From positions 1 to 64,000 of the forward strand of contig NZ_JACHTF010000006.1 in assembly GCF_014145325.1 (NCBI RefSeq): 64,000 nt of DNA, written 5' to 3'. Positions 40,467-49,918 of the stretch are shown here, piece after piece; the stretch's first letter is position 1; each line of letters opens with the position of its first letter. Origin of the DNA: Marilutibacter spongiae (GTDB taxonomy: Bacteria; Pseudomonadota; Gammaproteobacteria; Xanthomonadales; Xanthomonadaceae). The position numbers and the translations under genes are program-made. The notes under the pieces are model-generated. The model searched no databases and had not been told where the DNA came from. It worked only from the letters and a program-made list of their open reading frames with translations.

Positions 40467-40531
40467 GCGACGATGCAAGCACCATGCGCGGGCTCTCCAC
40501 CCCTTTACCCATTACATAAGCGTTGCCTGAA

Positions 40532-41440
40532 ATGTCATTAGAAGAGCTGTCCCATCTCGATCGACTCGAAGCCGAGAGCATCCACATCCTTCGCGAGGTC
40601 GCCGCCGAGTTCCAGAACCCGGTGATGCTGTATTCGGTCGGAAAGGACAGCTCGGTCCTGCTGCACCTGCTGGTGAAGGCCTTCGCCCCGGCGCGCCCGC
40701 CCATCCCGCTGCTGCACGTCGACACCGGCTGGAAGTTCCGCGAGATGATCGCCTTCCGCGATCGCCGCGCCGCCGAGACCGGGGTCGAGCTGCGTACCCA
40801 CACCAACCCCGAGGGCCTGGCCCAGGGGATCGGGCCGTTCACGCACGGCGCGACGGTCCATACCGACGTGATGAAGACACAGGCGCTCAAGCAGGCCCTG
40901 GGCATGTGGAACTTCGACGCCGCTATCGGAGGCGCCCGACGCGACGAGGAGAAGTCGCGCGCGAAGGAGCGCATCTTCAGCTTCCGCAACGCCCAGCATC
41001 GCTGGGACCCCAAGGCCCAGCGCCCGGAGCTGTGGGACGTCTACAACACCCGGGTGAACAAGGGCGAGAGCGTGCGCGTGTTCCCGCTGTCCAACTGGAC
41101 CGAACTCGACGTCTGGCTGTACATCTATCGCGAGAAGATCCCGGTACCGGACCTTTATTTCGCCGCCGAGCGCCCGGTGGTCGAGCGCGATGGCGCCCTG
41201 ATCATGGTCGACGACGAGCGCATGCCGCTGGCCGAGGGCGAGGTGCCGCAGTTGCGCAAGGTCCGCTTCCGCACGCTGGGTTGCTATCCGCTGACCGGGG
41301 CAATCGAGTCCGGGGCCGAAACGCTGGAGAAGATCATCGCCGAGATGCTGGTCTCGACCACGTCGGAACGCCAGGGCCGGGTGATCGACCACGATCCCAC
41401 CGCGTCGATGGAGAAGAAGAAGCAAGAGGGGTATTTCTGA
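40532..41440 (+). CDS. cysD: sulfate adenylyltransferase subunit 2
   Basis: Forms APS from sulfate and ATP with CysN. The 302-residue protein has the PP-loop [11 protein letters not shown] and the C-terminal K-K-Q-E-G-Y-F. ATG 40532 is the first good start; a TTG nine bases earlier is less likely. The 65-bp leader is more AT-rich than its surroundings and probably holds the promoter, but I cannot fix the -35/-10. The stop overlaps cysNC (TGATG). Confidence 0.96.
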   Translation: MSLEELSHLDRLEAESIHILREVAAEFQNPVMLYSVGKDSSVLLHLLVKAFAPARPPIPLLHVDTGWKFREMIAFRDRRAAETGVELRTHTNPEGLAQGIGPFTHGATVHTDVMKTQALKQALGMWNFDAAIGGARRDEEKSRAKERIFSFRNAQHRWDPKAQRPELWDVYNTRVNKGESVRVFPLSNWTELDVWLYIYREKIPVPDLYFAAERPVVERDGALIMVDDERMPLAEGEVPQLRKVRFRTLGCYPLTGAIESGAETLEKIIAEMLVSTTSERQGRVIDHDPTASMEKKKQEGYF

Positions 41441-43335
41441 TGGGCGTCCACGACAACGGCACCCAGGACGCCGCGGCCGCGGTCGCCGCCTACCTGGAGC
41501 AGCACGAGAAGAAGGGCCTGCTGCGCTTCATCACCTGCGGCAGCGTCGACGACGGGAAGAGCACCCTCATCGGTCGCCTGCTGCACGACACCAAGCGCCT
41601 GTTCGACGACCAGTTGGCGGCGCTGGAATCCGACAGCCGTCGCCATGGCACGCAGAATGGCGAGATCGATTTCGCCCTGCTGGTCGACGGCCTGTCCGCC
41701 GAGCGCGAGCAGGGCATCACCATCGACGTCGCCTACCGGTTCTTCAGCACCGAGCAGCGCAAGTTCATCGTCGCCGACTGCCCCGGCCACGAGCAGTACA
41801 CCCGCAACATGGCCACCGGCGCATCGACCGCCGACGTGGCGGTCGTGCTGGTGGACGCACGCAAGGGCCTGCTCACCCAGACCCACCGCCACAGCTACAT
41901 CGTTTCGCTGCTCGGCATCCGGCACGTACTGCTGGCGGTCAACAAGATGGACCTGGTCGACTACGATCCCGGCGTGTTCGACGCGATCGTGGAGGGCTAT
42001 CGCGCGCTCGCCGCGGATCTGGGGATCGAGCACGTCCAGGCCGTGCCGCTTTCGGCACTGAAGGGCGACAACCTGATCGAGCGGTCGGCCGCCATGCCCT
42101 GGTACGAAGGACCGAGCGCGCTGGAATACCTGGAGAGCGTCGACGTCTCGCGAACGGACAGGGACATCGGCTTCCGGTTGCCGGTGCAGTGGGTCAATCG
42201 GCCTCACCAGGATTTCCGCGGCTTCGCCGGCACGGTGTGCGCCGGTGAAGTGCGTCCTGGCGATGCCGTGGTCACCCTGCCTTCCGGCCGGCGCTCCCAG
42301 GTGGCGCGCATCGTCACCGCAGATGGCGACCTGGACCGCGCCGTGGCCGGCCAGGCGGTCACGCTGACCCTGGACGACGAACTCGACATCAGTCGAGGGG
42401 ACGTCATCGCCAGCGCGAGCCAGCCGGCCGAAGTATCGGACCAGTTCTCCGCCCACGTGTTGTGGATGGGCGAACAGGCGCTGCTGCCGGGTCGGCCCTA
42501 CTGGCTCAAGATCGGCGCCCGGCAGGTCAGCGCCACCGTCACCGAGATCAAGCACAAGGTCGACGTCAACACGCGCGACGAGCTGGCGGCCAAGCATCTT
42601 GCGCTCAACGAGGTGGGGGTGTGCAACCTGCACCTGGACCAGCCCGTCGCGTTCGAGGCCTACGCCGACAACCGCAGCCTGGGCGGTTTCATCCTGATCG
42701 ACCGCATCAGCAATGCCACGGTCGCCGCGGGCACGCTCGACTTCGCCCTGCGTCGCGCCGCCAACATCCACTGGCAGCACGTCGATGTCGACAAGACCGC
42801 CCGTGCGGCGAGCAAGGGGCAGGTCGCGCGCTGCGTCTGGTTCACCGGTCTGTCGGGCTCCGGCAAGTCGACGATCGCCAACCTGGTCGACAAGCGCCTG
42901 CATGCCCTCGGCCACCATGCCTTCGTGCTCGACGGCGACAACGTGCGCCATGGCCTCAACAAGGACCTGGGCTTCACCGACGAGGATCGCGTCGAGAACA
43001 TCCGGCGCGTGGCGGAAGTGTCGCGCCTGATGACGGACGCGGGCCTGATCGTGCTGGTGAGCTTCATCTCGCCGTTCCGCGCCGAGCGCCGCCTGGCCCG
43101 CGAACTGTTCGCCGAGGGCGAGTTCATCGAGGTCCATGTCGACACGCCGCTGGAGGTCGCCGAGCAGCGCGACGTCAAGGGTCTCTACGCCAAGGCGCGC
43201 GCGGGCAAGATCCCGAACTTCACCGGGATCGACTCGCCCTACGAGGCGCCTGAAGCCGCGGAGCTCACCCTGGACACGGTCGCCGAGGACGCCGAGGCGC
43301 TTGCCCAGCGCGTGATCGACCGCCTGCTGGGCTGA
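41440..43335 (+). CDS. cysNC: bifunctional sulfate adenylyltransferase subunit 1 / APS kinase
   Basis: A 631-residue fusion. The N-terminal CysN GTPase (about 1-430) has [15 protein letters not shown] and N-K-M-D-L, and drives APS formation. The C-terminal CysC kinase (about 450-631) has G-L-S-G-S-G-K-S-T and makes PAPS. The fusion agrees with a PAPS-type CysH. The gene is coupled to cysD by TGATG. Confidence 0.97.
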   Translation: MGVHDNGTQDAAAAVAAYLEQHEKKGLLRFITCGSVDDGKSTLIGRLLHDTKRLFDDQLAALESDSRRHGTQNGEIDFALLVDGLSAEREQGITIDVAYRFFSTEQRKFIVADCPGHEQYTRNMATGASTADVAVVLVDARKGLLTQTHRHSYIVSLLGIRHVLLAVNKMDLVDYDPGVFDAIVEGYRALAADLGIEHVQAVPLSALKGDNLIERSAAMPWYEGPSALEYLESVDVSRTDRDIGFRLPVQWVNRPHQDFRGFAGTVCAGEVRPGDAVVTLPSGRRSQVARIVTADGDLDRAVAGQAVTLTLDDELDISRGDVIASASQPAEVSDQFSAHVLWMGEQALLPGRPYWLKIGARQVSATVTEIKHKVDVNTRDELAAKHLALNEVGVCNLHLDQPVAFEAYADNRSLGGFILIDRISNATVAAGTLDFALRRAANIHWQHVDVDKTARAASKGQVARCVWFTGLSGSGKSTIANLVDKRLHALGHHAFVLDGDNVRHGLNKDLGFTDEDRVENIRRVAEVSRLMTDAGLIVLVSFISPFRAERRLARELFAEGEFIEVHVDTPLEVAEQRDVKGLYAKARAGKIPNFTGIDSPYEAPEAAELTLDTVAEDAEALAQRVIDRLLG

Positions 43336-43360
43336 GGGCCGTTCGAGCGCTGGATGGAAA

Positions 43361-43390
43361 AAGGGCCGGATCCCCTGGGATCCGGCCCTT
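43361..43390 (-). terminator. rho-independent terminator of the M20 peptidase gene
   Basis: aagggccggatcc (43361-43373) pairs perfectly with 43378-43390 around a 4-nt loop, a 13-bp stem. Read on the minus strand the stem is followed by TTTTT (43356-43362 region), so it terminates the peptidase gene that ends at 43412. On the plus strand only two U residues follow, so it is a weaker stop for cysNC. Confidence 0.85.
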
Positions 43391-43411
43391 CTGCATCGGA
43401 GGCAGCGCCGC

Positions 43412-44905
43412 TCAGCAGCAGCCGTGGTCGCCGTGGCGGGTGCCGCTGTCGGGGGCCACCGCGGCGCCGCGGGTCTCGCCGCGCTCGCTCGCGAGGTGGT
43501 GCTCGGCGATGACGCGGGCCACGCAGGCGGTGACCCGCTTGCCCATCGGGATGTGCAGGAACTCATTGGGGCCGTGGGCGTTGGAATGCGGACCCAGGAC
43601 GCCGGTGATCATGAACTGCGCGCCCGGGAACTTCTCGCCAAGCATGCCCATGAAGGGGATCGACCCGCCTTCGCCCATGTACATGGCCGGGGCGTCGTAG
43701 AACGCCTGGCTGGCGTCGTCGATCGCCTTGAACAGCCATGGCGACATCGCCGGCGCGTTCCAGCCCGTCGAGGCCTTCTCCAGGTTCAGGGTGACCTCGG
43801 CGCCATTGGGCGCGTCCGACAGCAGGGCGGTCTGCAGCAGTTCGCCCGCGCGGGCGCCGTCCAGCGTGGGCGGCAGTCGCAGCGACAGCTTCACCGCGGT
43901 ATGCGGGCGCAGCACATTGCCGGCGGAGTCGAGCGACGGCATGCCGCCGATGCCGGTCAGCGACAGCGCGGGTCGCCAGGTGCGGTTGAGCACCAGTTCG
44001 GCCAGGTCGTCGTCCATCGGCGACAGGCCGTCGACCAGCGGGAACTTGTCGTAGACGGCGGTGCCCAGCACCTCGGCGGCCTGCCGCGCCTGCTCCAGGC
44101 GCTCGGCGGGGATATCCACGTGCAGGCCGTCGAGGGTGATGCGCCCGGTCTTCTCGTCCTCGATGCGCGACAGCAGCTGGCGCAGCAGGCGGAAGCTGGA
44201 CGGCACGATGCCCGAGGCGTCGCCGGAGTGGACGCCCTCGTCGAGGACCTTCACGCTCAGGTTGCCTCCGGCCAGTCCGCGCAGCGAGGTCGTGCACCAC
44301 AACTGGTCGTAGTTGCCGCAGCCCGAATCCAGGCACACGACCAGCGATGGCTTGCCGATGCGGTCGGCGAGGTGGTCCACGTAGGCCGGCAGGTCGTAGC
44401 TGCCCGATTCCTCGCAGGCTTCGATGATGACCACGCAACGCGAGTGCGGGAGGCCCTGGGCCTGGAGCGCCATGATCGCGGTGAGCGAGCCGAAGATCGC
44501 GTACCCGTCGTCCGCGCCGCCACGGCCATAGAGCTTGTCGTCGCGAAGCACCGGCTTCCACGGGCCGAGGTCGTCGTCCCAGCCGGTCATCTCCGGTTGC
44601 TTGTCCAGATGGCCGTACAGCAGGATCGAGTCCTCGTTGCTGCCGCCGTTGCTGGCGGGGATGTCGATGTAGATCAGGGGGGTTCTGCCCTCCAGCCGGA
44701 CCACCTCGAGCTGCATGCCGGGGATGTCCTGCGCGCGCGCCCAGGTTTCCATCAGGCGGACCGCGTCGTCCATGTACCCGTGCTTGACCCAGTCGGCGTC
44801 GAACATCGGCGACTTGTTCGGGATGCGGATGTACTCGATGAGCTGGGGCACGATTTCGTCATCCCATTTTCCGGCGACGAAACGTTCGACCTGGCGGGTA
44901 TCCAT
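43412..44905 (-). CDS. M20-family metallopeptidase (dipeptidase-like)
   Basis: A 497-residue co-catalytic zinc peptidase, probably cytoplasmic. Metal ligands and catalytic residues are in place: H99 and D101 (Y-G-H-L-D), bridging D132 (G-R-G-G-A-D-D-G), E165-E166 (E-A-C-E-E-S-G), D193 (C-L-D-S-G), and a late histidine in A-H-G-P-N-E-F. The sequence resembles carnosinase/CNDP-like dipeptidases. The C terminus is odd, ending H-G-D-H-G-C-C, which could bind metal or be a disordered tail. No signal peptide. Confidence 0.9.
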   Translation of the reverse strand: MDTRQVERFVAGKWDDEIVPQLIEYIRIPNKSPMFDADWVKHGYMDDAVRLMETWARAQDIPGMQLEVVRLEGRTPLIYIDIPASNGGSNEDSILLYGHLDKQPEMTGWDDDLGPWKPVLRDDKLYGRGGADDGYAIFGSLTAIMALQAQGLPHSRCVVIIEACEESGSYDLPAYVDHLADRIGKPSLVVCLDSGCGNYDQLWCTTSLRGLAGGNLSVKVLDEGVHSGDASGIVPSSFRLLRQLLSRIEDEKTGRITLDGLHVDIPAERLEQARQAAEVLGTAVYDKFPLVDGLSPMDDDLAELVLNRTWRPALSLTGIGGMPSLDSAGNVLRPHTAVKLSLRLPPTLDGARAGELLQTALLSDAPNGAEVTLNLEKASTGWNAPAMSPWLFKAIDDASQAFYDAPAMYMGEGGSIPFMGMLGEKFPGAQFMITGVLGPHSNAHGPNEFLHIPMGKRVTACVARVIAEHHLASERGETRGAAVAPDSGTRHGDHGCC

Positions 44906-44956
44906 GGTGGCGGACCTCGGTACTGAAAAGATCGCCCATCTTAACGCCTGGCATGT

Positions 44957-44972
44957 GTAGGACTTTTCCTAC
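44957..44972. promoter_or_regulatory. perfect palindrome GTAGGA-N4-TCCTAC in divergent promoter region
   Basis: gtagga, cttt, tcctac (44957-44972) is a perfect dyad lying between the M20 peptidase start (44905) and the ComEA-type gene (45103). It sits in the only AT-richer part of a 197-bp divergent spacer, where operators are expected. It has no U-tail. It could be an operator for a dimeric regulator; I cannot name which. Confidence 0.45.
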
Positions 44973-45102
44973 CCCACGCTGCGTTCATTTCCGATCCATG
45001 CCGGCTGGTTTGCCGATACCGCCCCATTCGCGTGGGCGCAACACTGGGGACGTCGCCGATGAGAGGCCCGGGCCCATCATCATGAACCGTACGGAGTGGG
45101 AC

Positions 45103-45453
45103 ATGAGTCCGTTCAAGCCGATCCTGAAGTCCGTCGCGCTCGCGCTGCTGGTGGTGTGGGCGGTGCTGACGGGCGTCGTGCTGGCGGCGGAGCGGGTCGA
45201 CATCAACACCGCCGACGCCGACCGCCTGGATCGCGTGCTGACCAACGTCGGCCCCGCGCGCGCCGCGGCGATCGTCGAGTACCGGCGCCTGAACGGCCCG
45301 TTCCGCAGCGCGGAGGAGTTGGCCCTGGTCCGGGGAATCGGCCTGAAGACCGTCGAGAAGAATCGCGACCGGATCGAGGTTGGCACGCCGCGGGCACACC
45401 GTCCCGCCAGCGCGTCCGGTGCCTTGCCGAGGATCGTGCCCGTCACGCCCTGA
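45103..45453 (+). CDS. ComEA-type helix-hairpin-helix DNA-binding protein
   Basis: A 116-residue exported or membrane-anchored protein: an N-terminal hydrophobic segment (about 10-34, V-A-L-A-L-L-V-V-W-A-V-L-T-G) and one HhH domain (V-D-I-N-T-A-D-A-D-R-L, then N-V-G-P-A-R-A and F-R-S-A-E-E-L-A-L-V-R-G-I-G). ComEA binds incoming DNA in competence. ATG 45103 has GGAG upstream; ATG 45082 would add seven residues. No other competence genes are in the window. Confidence 0.88.
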   Translation: MSPFKPILKSVALALLVVWAVLTGVVLAAERVDINTADADRLDRVLTNVGPARAAAIVEYRRLNGPFRSAEELALVRGIGLKTVEKNRDRIEVGTPRAHRPASASGALPRIVPVTP

Positions 45454-45655
45454 TTGGGCGCGAGGGGAGCCACAGGAGCTGCCTCCGCAGGGACGCGTGG
45501 GCGGCGGATGTCAGGGCAGGGAGCCCGGAGGAGTCAGGCGGAGTGCCTGGACATGGATGTACACCGCCCGGCGTGGAAGGACCCACGATCGGGCGGCCCG
45601 GCGGGCGCTGCGCAGGACGTGCAGCGCCGCCGGTCGCGCCGATACACTGTCGCGC

Positions 45656-46399
45656 ATGGGGCATGACACCGAGATCCACGGCGACGGCGTGCTGCGCGTC
45701 GTGCCGGCCAACGAGTACCGCCGCGTGCGTTGGAAAAACGGGCGCGGCTGGACGCGCGAGGCGGTCCAGGGCCGTCTCGTGCAAGGACCGGGAGGCCCGG
45801 CATTCCCGGAAGGCAGCGACCAGGACGCCGGCCCGCAGCTTGGCGACGGGAATGCCGATCGCAGCGCCTCCGATGACGCCTGGGACTGGCGCCTGTCCAT
45901 CGCCGAAATCGACGAGGACACGGCGTATTCGTGTTTTCCGGGCATCGATCGCGAGCAGATGCTGCTCTCGGGCAACGGTCTGCGCCTGCGCATCGGCGGG
46001 CATGCCGTGAGCCTCCTGCCGCCGCACGACCGCCACGTCTTCCCCGGTGAGGCGGCTGTGTTCGCGGAGCTGGTCGATGGACGCGTCCAGGCCATCAACC
46101 TGATGTGGCGGCGCGGCCGCGTGGCGTTGCAAAGCTGGTTCAGGCCGCTGGTCGGTCCGATGCTGGTTTTCGCCGACCCCGCCGAGACCTGGGTCGTCCA
46201 TCTCGTCTCCGGTCACGCCGACCTGGACCGGGCGAACGCAACCCCCCGGCTGGAGGCCGGCGACACCATGGTGCTGCAGGGGCTGGGACACCGCCGGCGC
46301 TGCTTGATCGAAGGCGCGGGCAGCGTGTTGCTCGCGCGCATCGCGCCGGTCTCCGTCGATGGCGAAGCGGCCGCGGGGCCGTCGGCGACGCCTCAGTAG
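45656..46399 (+). CDS. HutD/Ves-family cupin protein
   Basis: A 247-residue protein of the HutD/Ves family (bicupin), linked to histidine use or cold response elsewhere; function uncertain. Family blocks are R-W-K-N-G-R-G-W-T-R-E, W-D-W-R-L-S-I-A-E-I, and the middle F-P-G-I-D-R. A stretch of about 40 Gly/Asp/Gln-rich residues between the first two blocks is longer than usual and likely a loop. TACACT ends 7 nt before the ATG with no ribosome site, suggesting a leaderless mRNA. Its end overlaps the convergent reductase gene by 7 bp. Confidence 0.85.
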   Translation: MGHDTEIHGDGVLRVVPANEYRRVRWKNGRGWTREAVQGRLVQGPGGPAFPEGSDQDAGPQLGDGNADRSASDDAWDWRLSIAEIDEDTAYSCFPGIDREQMLLSGNGLRLRIGGHAVSLLPPHDRHVFPGEAAVFAELVDGRVQAINLMWRRGRVALQSWFRPLVGPMLVFADPAETWVVHLVSGHADLDRANATPRLEAGDTMVLQGLGHRRRCLIEGAGSVLLARIAPVSVDGEAAAGPSATPQ

Positions 46400-48036
46400 A
46401 TGTCGCGGCGGTAGCGTCCGGCCTCGACCAGCGCGTCGACCCCGGCGTCGCCCAGGGCCTCGCGCAGCGCCGCGTCCACCCCGGGCGCCATGCCTTCCAG
46501 GCTGCCGCACACATGGATGGACGCGCCCTCGGCGACCCAGCGCACCAGCCGCGGCGCCTGCTGTCGCAGCGCGTCCTGCACGTATTTCAACGCCCCCGGA
46601 TCGCGCGAGAACACCAGGTCGAGGTGCTCGATCTCGCCGGCGGCCGACCAGGCCGCCAGCTCCTCGCCGAAATGCAGGTCGTGCGCGCGGGTACGCTCGC
46701 CGAACAGCAGCCAGTTGCGATGGTGGCCGCGTTCGCTCCGGGTCTTCAGCAACGCGCGCAGCCCGGCCAGTCCGGTGCCGTTGCCGACCAGCACCAGGGG
46801 ACGGTCGTCGCTGGGCGCATGGAAGGCGCTGTTGCGGCGGATGCGCAGGTCGATGCGGGCGCCCGGGGGCGCATGGTGGGTCAGCCAGCCGCTGCCGCTG
46901 CCCAGGCGGCCGTCGTCGTGCCGTACCTGGCGGATGAGCAGGACGAGCGCGCCTTCGCCGGTCGTGGACGCGATGGAGTACTCGCGGTGCGGCAGTGCCT
47001 GCAGGGCGTCGACGATCGCCTGCGCATCGCCCGGCGCACCTGGCGGCCGCGTCGCGGGCAGGCGCGAGGCCGCCAGGGCGTCGCGCAGGCGCATGCCGGT
47101 CTCGCCGGAGCGAACGGGTTGGTCCCCGTCCAGGCCGCTCGCCAGCAACCAGGCGTCGACGTCGGCCGCCGCATGGCGTGGGCCCACTTCGGCGATGTCG
47201 CCGGCCTCCCAGTCCAGGTCCGTCGCATCGTCGGGGCGAAGCGACACCGCGTAGACGGGGCCGCCCGGGCTGCCGGGATTGAGGTGGCGGCGTTCGAGCA
47301 GGCGCCAGGGACGGTAGGCCGGAGGGCTCCAGTCCGGAATCCCGGTATTGCCGCCCAGTTGCCCGAGGTGCTGTTGCCATGCACGCAGGGCCCCCGGGTC
47401 GCCGTTGTCGACCTCGATCAGGTCGAACAGCGGATGCGCGTGGCTGTGGCGGAGCCATGCGTCCAGCGCATGCCCGAACGCGCAGTACGCCTGGTACTCG
47501 CGATCGCCAAGGGCCAGCACGCCGTACTGCAGGGCGCCGAGCGCGGCGGGCGACTGCATCGCGCGGCGGACGAAGGCCAGCGCGGTGTCGGGTGCGTCGC
47601 CTTCGCCCGTGGTGCTGGCGATGAACAGGACCCGGCGGGCCTGCGCGAGCTGCTCGATGTCCAGCCTGCCCAGGTCGGTCACGCGCACGGACTGGCCCGA
47701 GTCCCGGAGCGCCTGTGCGCTCAGCTCGGCGAGGGCCTCGGCATGGCCGGTCTGGCTGGCGTGGACGACCCACCAGTCCGCCGCCGTTTCCGTCGCGGGC
47801 GCCACCCGGGCCACCCCAGACAGGCGGCGTTGCAGCACCACCAGGCCGGTGAAGCCCGCCCACAGCAGGGCGACAGCCGCGGCGGCCCAGGCGCGCACGC
47901 TGCCGGGTGCGCGCCACTGCAGGGGCTCCACCTGCCAGCCGGCCAGGGCGATGCACAAGACCAGCAGGCCGAGCACGACGACGGCCTGGCCCAGGGTCGA
48001 GGCCTCGAGGCGCGGCTGCATCCGCCCGGTGTTCAT
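46393..48036 (-). CDS. membrane-anchored NADPH flavoreductase (CysJ-like FMN/FAD protein)
   Basis: A 547-residue inner-membrane diflavin reductase. Two membrane segments come first (about 16-36 and 47-68), then a cytoplasmic flavodoxin domain (V-V-H-A-S-Q-T-G-H-A and I-A-S-T-T-G-E-G-D-A), an FAD domain (H-R-E-Y-S-I-A-S), and an NADPH domain (L-V-G-N-G-T-G-L-A, V-C-G-S-L-E-G-M) ending in the aromatic R-R-D-I-Y. It is the electron entry of the proposed chain: NADPH to FAD to FMN to a membrane acceptor. It is the last gene of the PepSY-DUF2271-DUF4198-apbE operon and overlaps apbE by an ATGA (48033-48036). The membrane anchor sets it apart from CysJ. Confidence 0.88.
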   Translation of the reverse strand: MNTGRMQPRLEASTLGQAVVVLGLLVLCIALAGWQVEPLQWRAPGSVRAWAAAAVALLWAGFTGLVVLQRRLSGVARVAPATETAADWWVVHASQTGHAEALAELSAQALRDSGQSVRVTDLGRLDIEQLAQARRVLFIASTTGEGDAPDTALAFVRRAMQSPAALGALQYGVLALGDREYQAYCAFGHALDAWLRHSHAHPLFDLIEVDNGDPGALRAWQQHLGQLGGNTGIPDWSPPAYRPWRLLERRHLNPGSPGGPVYAVSLRPDDATDLDWEAGDIAEVGPRHAAADVDAWLLASGLDGDQPVRSGETGMRLRDALAASRLPATRPPGAPGDAQAIVDALQALPHREYSIASTTGEGALVLLIRQVRHDDGRLGSGSGWLTHHAPPGARIDLRIRRNSAFHAPSDDRPLVLVGNGTGLAGLRALLKTRSERGHHRNWLLFGERTRAHDLHFGEELAAWSAAGEIEHLDLVFSRDPGALKYVQDALRQQAPRLVRWVAEGASIHVCGSLEGMAPGVDAALREALGDAGVDALVEAGRYRRDIY

Positions 48037-49043
48037 GGCGTGGGCAGGTGGCGGGCGAACGCCGGCGTCATGCGCTGGCGGAAACCCTCGCCATCGTGGA
48101 CGAAGAACAGCACCGCGAGATCGTGGTCCAGCGCGTAGCGCCAGCCCTCGTGCGGGCCCAGCACGCTCATCGCGGTCGCCAGGGCGTCGGCCTGCATGCA
48201 GTCGCGGTGCAGGACGGTGACCGAGGCGAGCGCATGCGCGACCGGGCGTGCGGTGCGCGGGTCGATGGTGTGCGAGTAGCGCTGCCCGGCGTCATCGAAG
48301 AAATGCCGGTAGTCGCCGGAGGTCGCCATGGCCAGGTCCTCGAGTGCGACCACGATGCCGTCGTCGCGGGCCGTGCCGTCCTGCGGGTCGGGGCGCTCGA
48401 CGGCGACATGCCACGCGCGCCCCTCCGGGTGGCGTCCGCGTGCACGCAGCTCGCCGCCCACCTCGACAAGCCAGGCGGTGCTGCCGCTGGCGTCGAGGTA
48501 GTCGGCCACGCGATCGACGGCGTATCCCTTCGCGATCGACGACAGGTCCACGTACAGGCCACCCGGCTGGATCGCCACCCGGCGCGCCGGATCGATCGCC
48601 AGGCGCTGCCAGCCCGTGCGCGGCCTGGCCGCGGCGATCGCCGCCCCGGTGGGCGCGGCGAGGCGTTCTCCATCCGGGCCGAAGCCCCAGAGATTGACCA
48701 GCGGGCCGACCGTCGGGTCGTAGGCCCCGCCGGTGTCGGCCGCCAGCGCAAGCGCCGCCTGCAGCACCCGGAAGAAGCCCTCCGGCAGCACCTGCGCGGT
48801 GCCGGCCGGCGCGGCGTTGAAGCGGCTGATGTCGGAGCCGGCCTCCCAGGTGCTCATCTCGGCCACGACCTCGTCCAGCTGCCCCTGGATGCCGGCGCGC
48901 AACGCCGCCTCGTCGCGGTCGGAGGCGACGGTCACCTGCCAGGTGGTGCCCATGCTCTGGCCGGCCAGGTGCCGGACCTGCCCCGCCTGGGCCGCCAGCG
49001 GCCAGAGCAGGAGCGCAAGCACCAGGGCGAGGGCGGGGCGCAC
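48033..49043 (-). CDS. apbE: FAD:protein FMN transferase
   Basis: A 336-residue periplasmic enzyme that moves FMN from FAD to a threonine/serine of target proteins. A signal peptide (residues 1-20) precedes the ApbE fold, with M-G-T-T-W-Q-V-T near the start, Y-D-P-T-V-G-P-L-V-N-L-W-G-F, L-S-S-I-A-K-G-Y-A-V-D, and the metal region T-I-D-P-R-T. No lipobox. The likely target is the DUF2271 protein encoded two genes upstream, which has an ApbE motif. It is inside the iron operon, not next to nqr or rnf genes. Confidence 0.95.
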   Translation of the reverse strand: MRPALALVLALLLWPLAAQAGQVRHLAGQSMGTTWQVTVASDRDEAALRAGIQGQLDEVVAEMSTWEAGSDISRFNAAPAGTAQVLPEGFFRVLQAALALAADTGGAYDPTVGPLVNLWGFGPDGERLAAPTGAAIAAARPRTGWQRLAIDPARRVAIQPGGLYVDLSSIAKGYAVDRVADYLDASGSTAWLVEVGGELRARGRHPEGRAWHVAVERPDPQDGTARDDGIVVALEDLAMATSGDYRHFFDDAGQRYSHTIDPRTARPVAHALASVTVLHRDCMQADALATAMSVLGPHEGWRYALDHDLAVLFFVHDGEGFRQRMTPAFARHLPTP

Positions 49044-49055
49044 GACGGACGCGCC

Positions 49056-49865
49056 CTAGAGCGGCAGGACTTCGAGGGTGGCGACGTAGCTGGCGCGACG
49101 CTCGCCGGCGCCGGGCAGCGAGGTCTTGTCGTCGCTGTGGCTGGTTTCCATCCAGTACATGCCGGCGGTCGGCCAGGTCACGCTGAACTTGCCTTCCGCG
49201 TCGGTGGTCAGGGTGATGGTGTCCTGCTGGTCGCGATAGCGGGTCGCGCCCGGCACGATCTCGATCTCCAGCCCCGCCGCCGGCTCGCCGTCGAGCAGCA
49301 ACTGGAACTGCGCCGCCTCGCCGGCGTAGAGATCGTTGGGGTGCGTGACGGGCGCGAGCTCGAGGCCCTGGCCGGTCGGCTTGAACACCGCGGTCGTCGG
49401 GGCACCGACGGTCACGAAGGTCTCCACCCGGCCGGCGCTCTCGGAGGCGCGCACCTGGGTCGCGCGGGCGGGGAGGGCGGTCTTGAAGTCCGCGGCGCTG
49501 CCACGCCAGCGCTTGTTCTCGCCGTCGAGGACATAACTGGCGAACATGCCCTGGTTGACCATGGCCAGCCGGTAGGTGCCTTCCTGCGCCAGCTCCAGGT
49601 CGAACACGCTGCGCAGCTTGCCGGTCGACGCGTTCTGCGGCGACACGCGGCTGCCGTCGGGCGCGGTCACCTGCAGGCGCTCGAGCGCGAGCGGCACATG
49701 GTTGAAGTAGAACAGGTCGTTGGACACGGCGGCATCGACCGTCATCCAGGCGCCCTTCTCGGAGAACACCGTCTGCGAGGGCTGCAGCCAGGCCTTGTGG
49801 GCGAACGCGGTGGGGGCGATGCCGAGGGTGAGTGCGACGGCGAGGGCGATGTGGTGGAGTTTCAT
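49056..49865 (-). CDS. DUF4198 periplasmic protein with N-terminal histidine
   Basis: A 269-residue protein. The signal peptide ends A-F-A, so the mature protein should begin H-K-A-W-L-Q-P-S. DUF4198 relatives commonly start with His and a Trp soon after, and several are placed with metal (nickel or cobalt) uptake genes. The rest is beta-sandwich-like with internal L-A-P-V-T-H-P-N-D-L-Y-A-G-E (a typical carrier-domain pattern). ATG 49865 has AGGAG 6 nt upstream. Function unknown; metal binding by the N-terminal His is a guess. It is in the iron operon. Confidence 0.85.
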   Translation of the reverse strand: MKLHHIALAVALTLGIAPTAFAHKAWLQPSQTVFSEKGAWMTVDAAVSNDLFYFNHVPLALERLQVTAPDGSRVSPQNASTGKLRSVFDLELAQEGTYRLAMVNQGMFASYVLDGENKRWRGSAADFKTALPARATQVRASESAGRVETFVTVGAPTTAVFKPTGQGLELAPVTHPNDLYAGEAAQFQLLLDGEPAAGLEIEIVPGATRYRDQQDTITLTTDAEGKFSVTWPTAGMYWMETSHSDDKTSLPGAGERRASYVATLEVLPL

Positions 49866-49918
49866 CGGTATCTCCTGCGGGAAGGGGGCGTCGTGGAAAG
49901 CGGCCGGTAAAGGACCGC

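Noticed and set aside
46393-48036. second sulfite reductase flavoprotein (cysJ paralogue for sulfur)
   Set aside because: Domain order is the same, but it has two membrane anchors, sits in a Fur-type operon, and no cysI is next to it.
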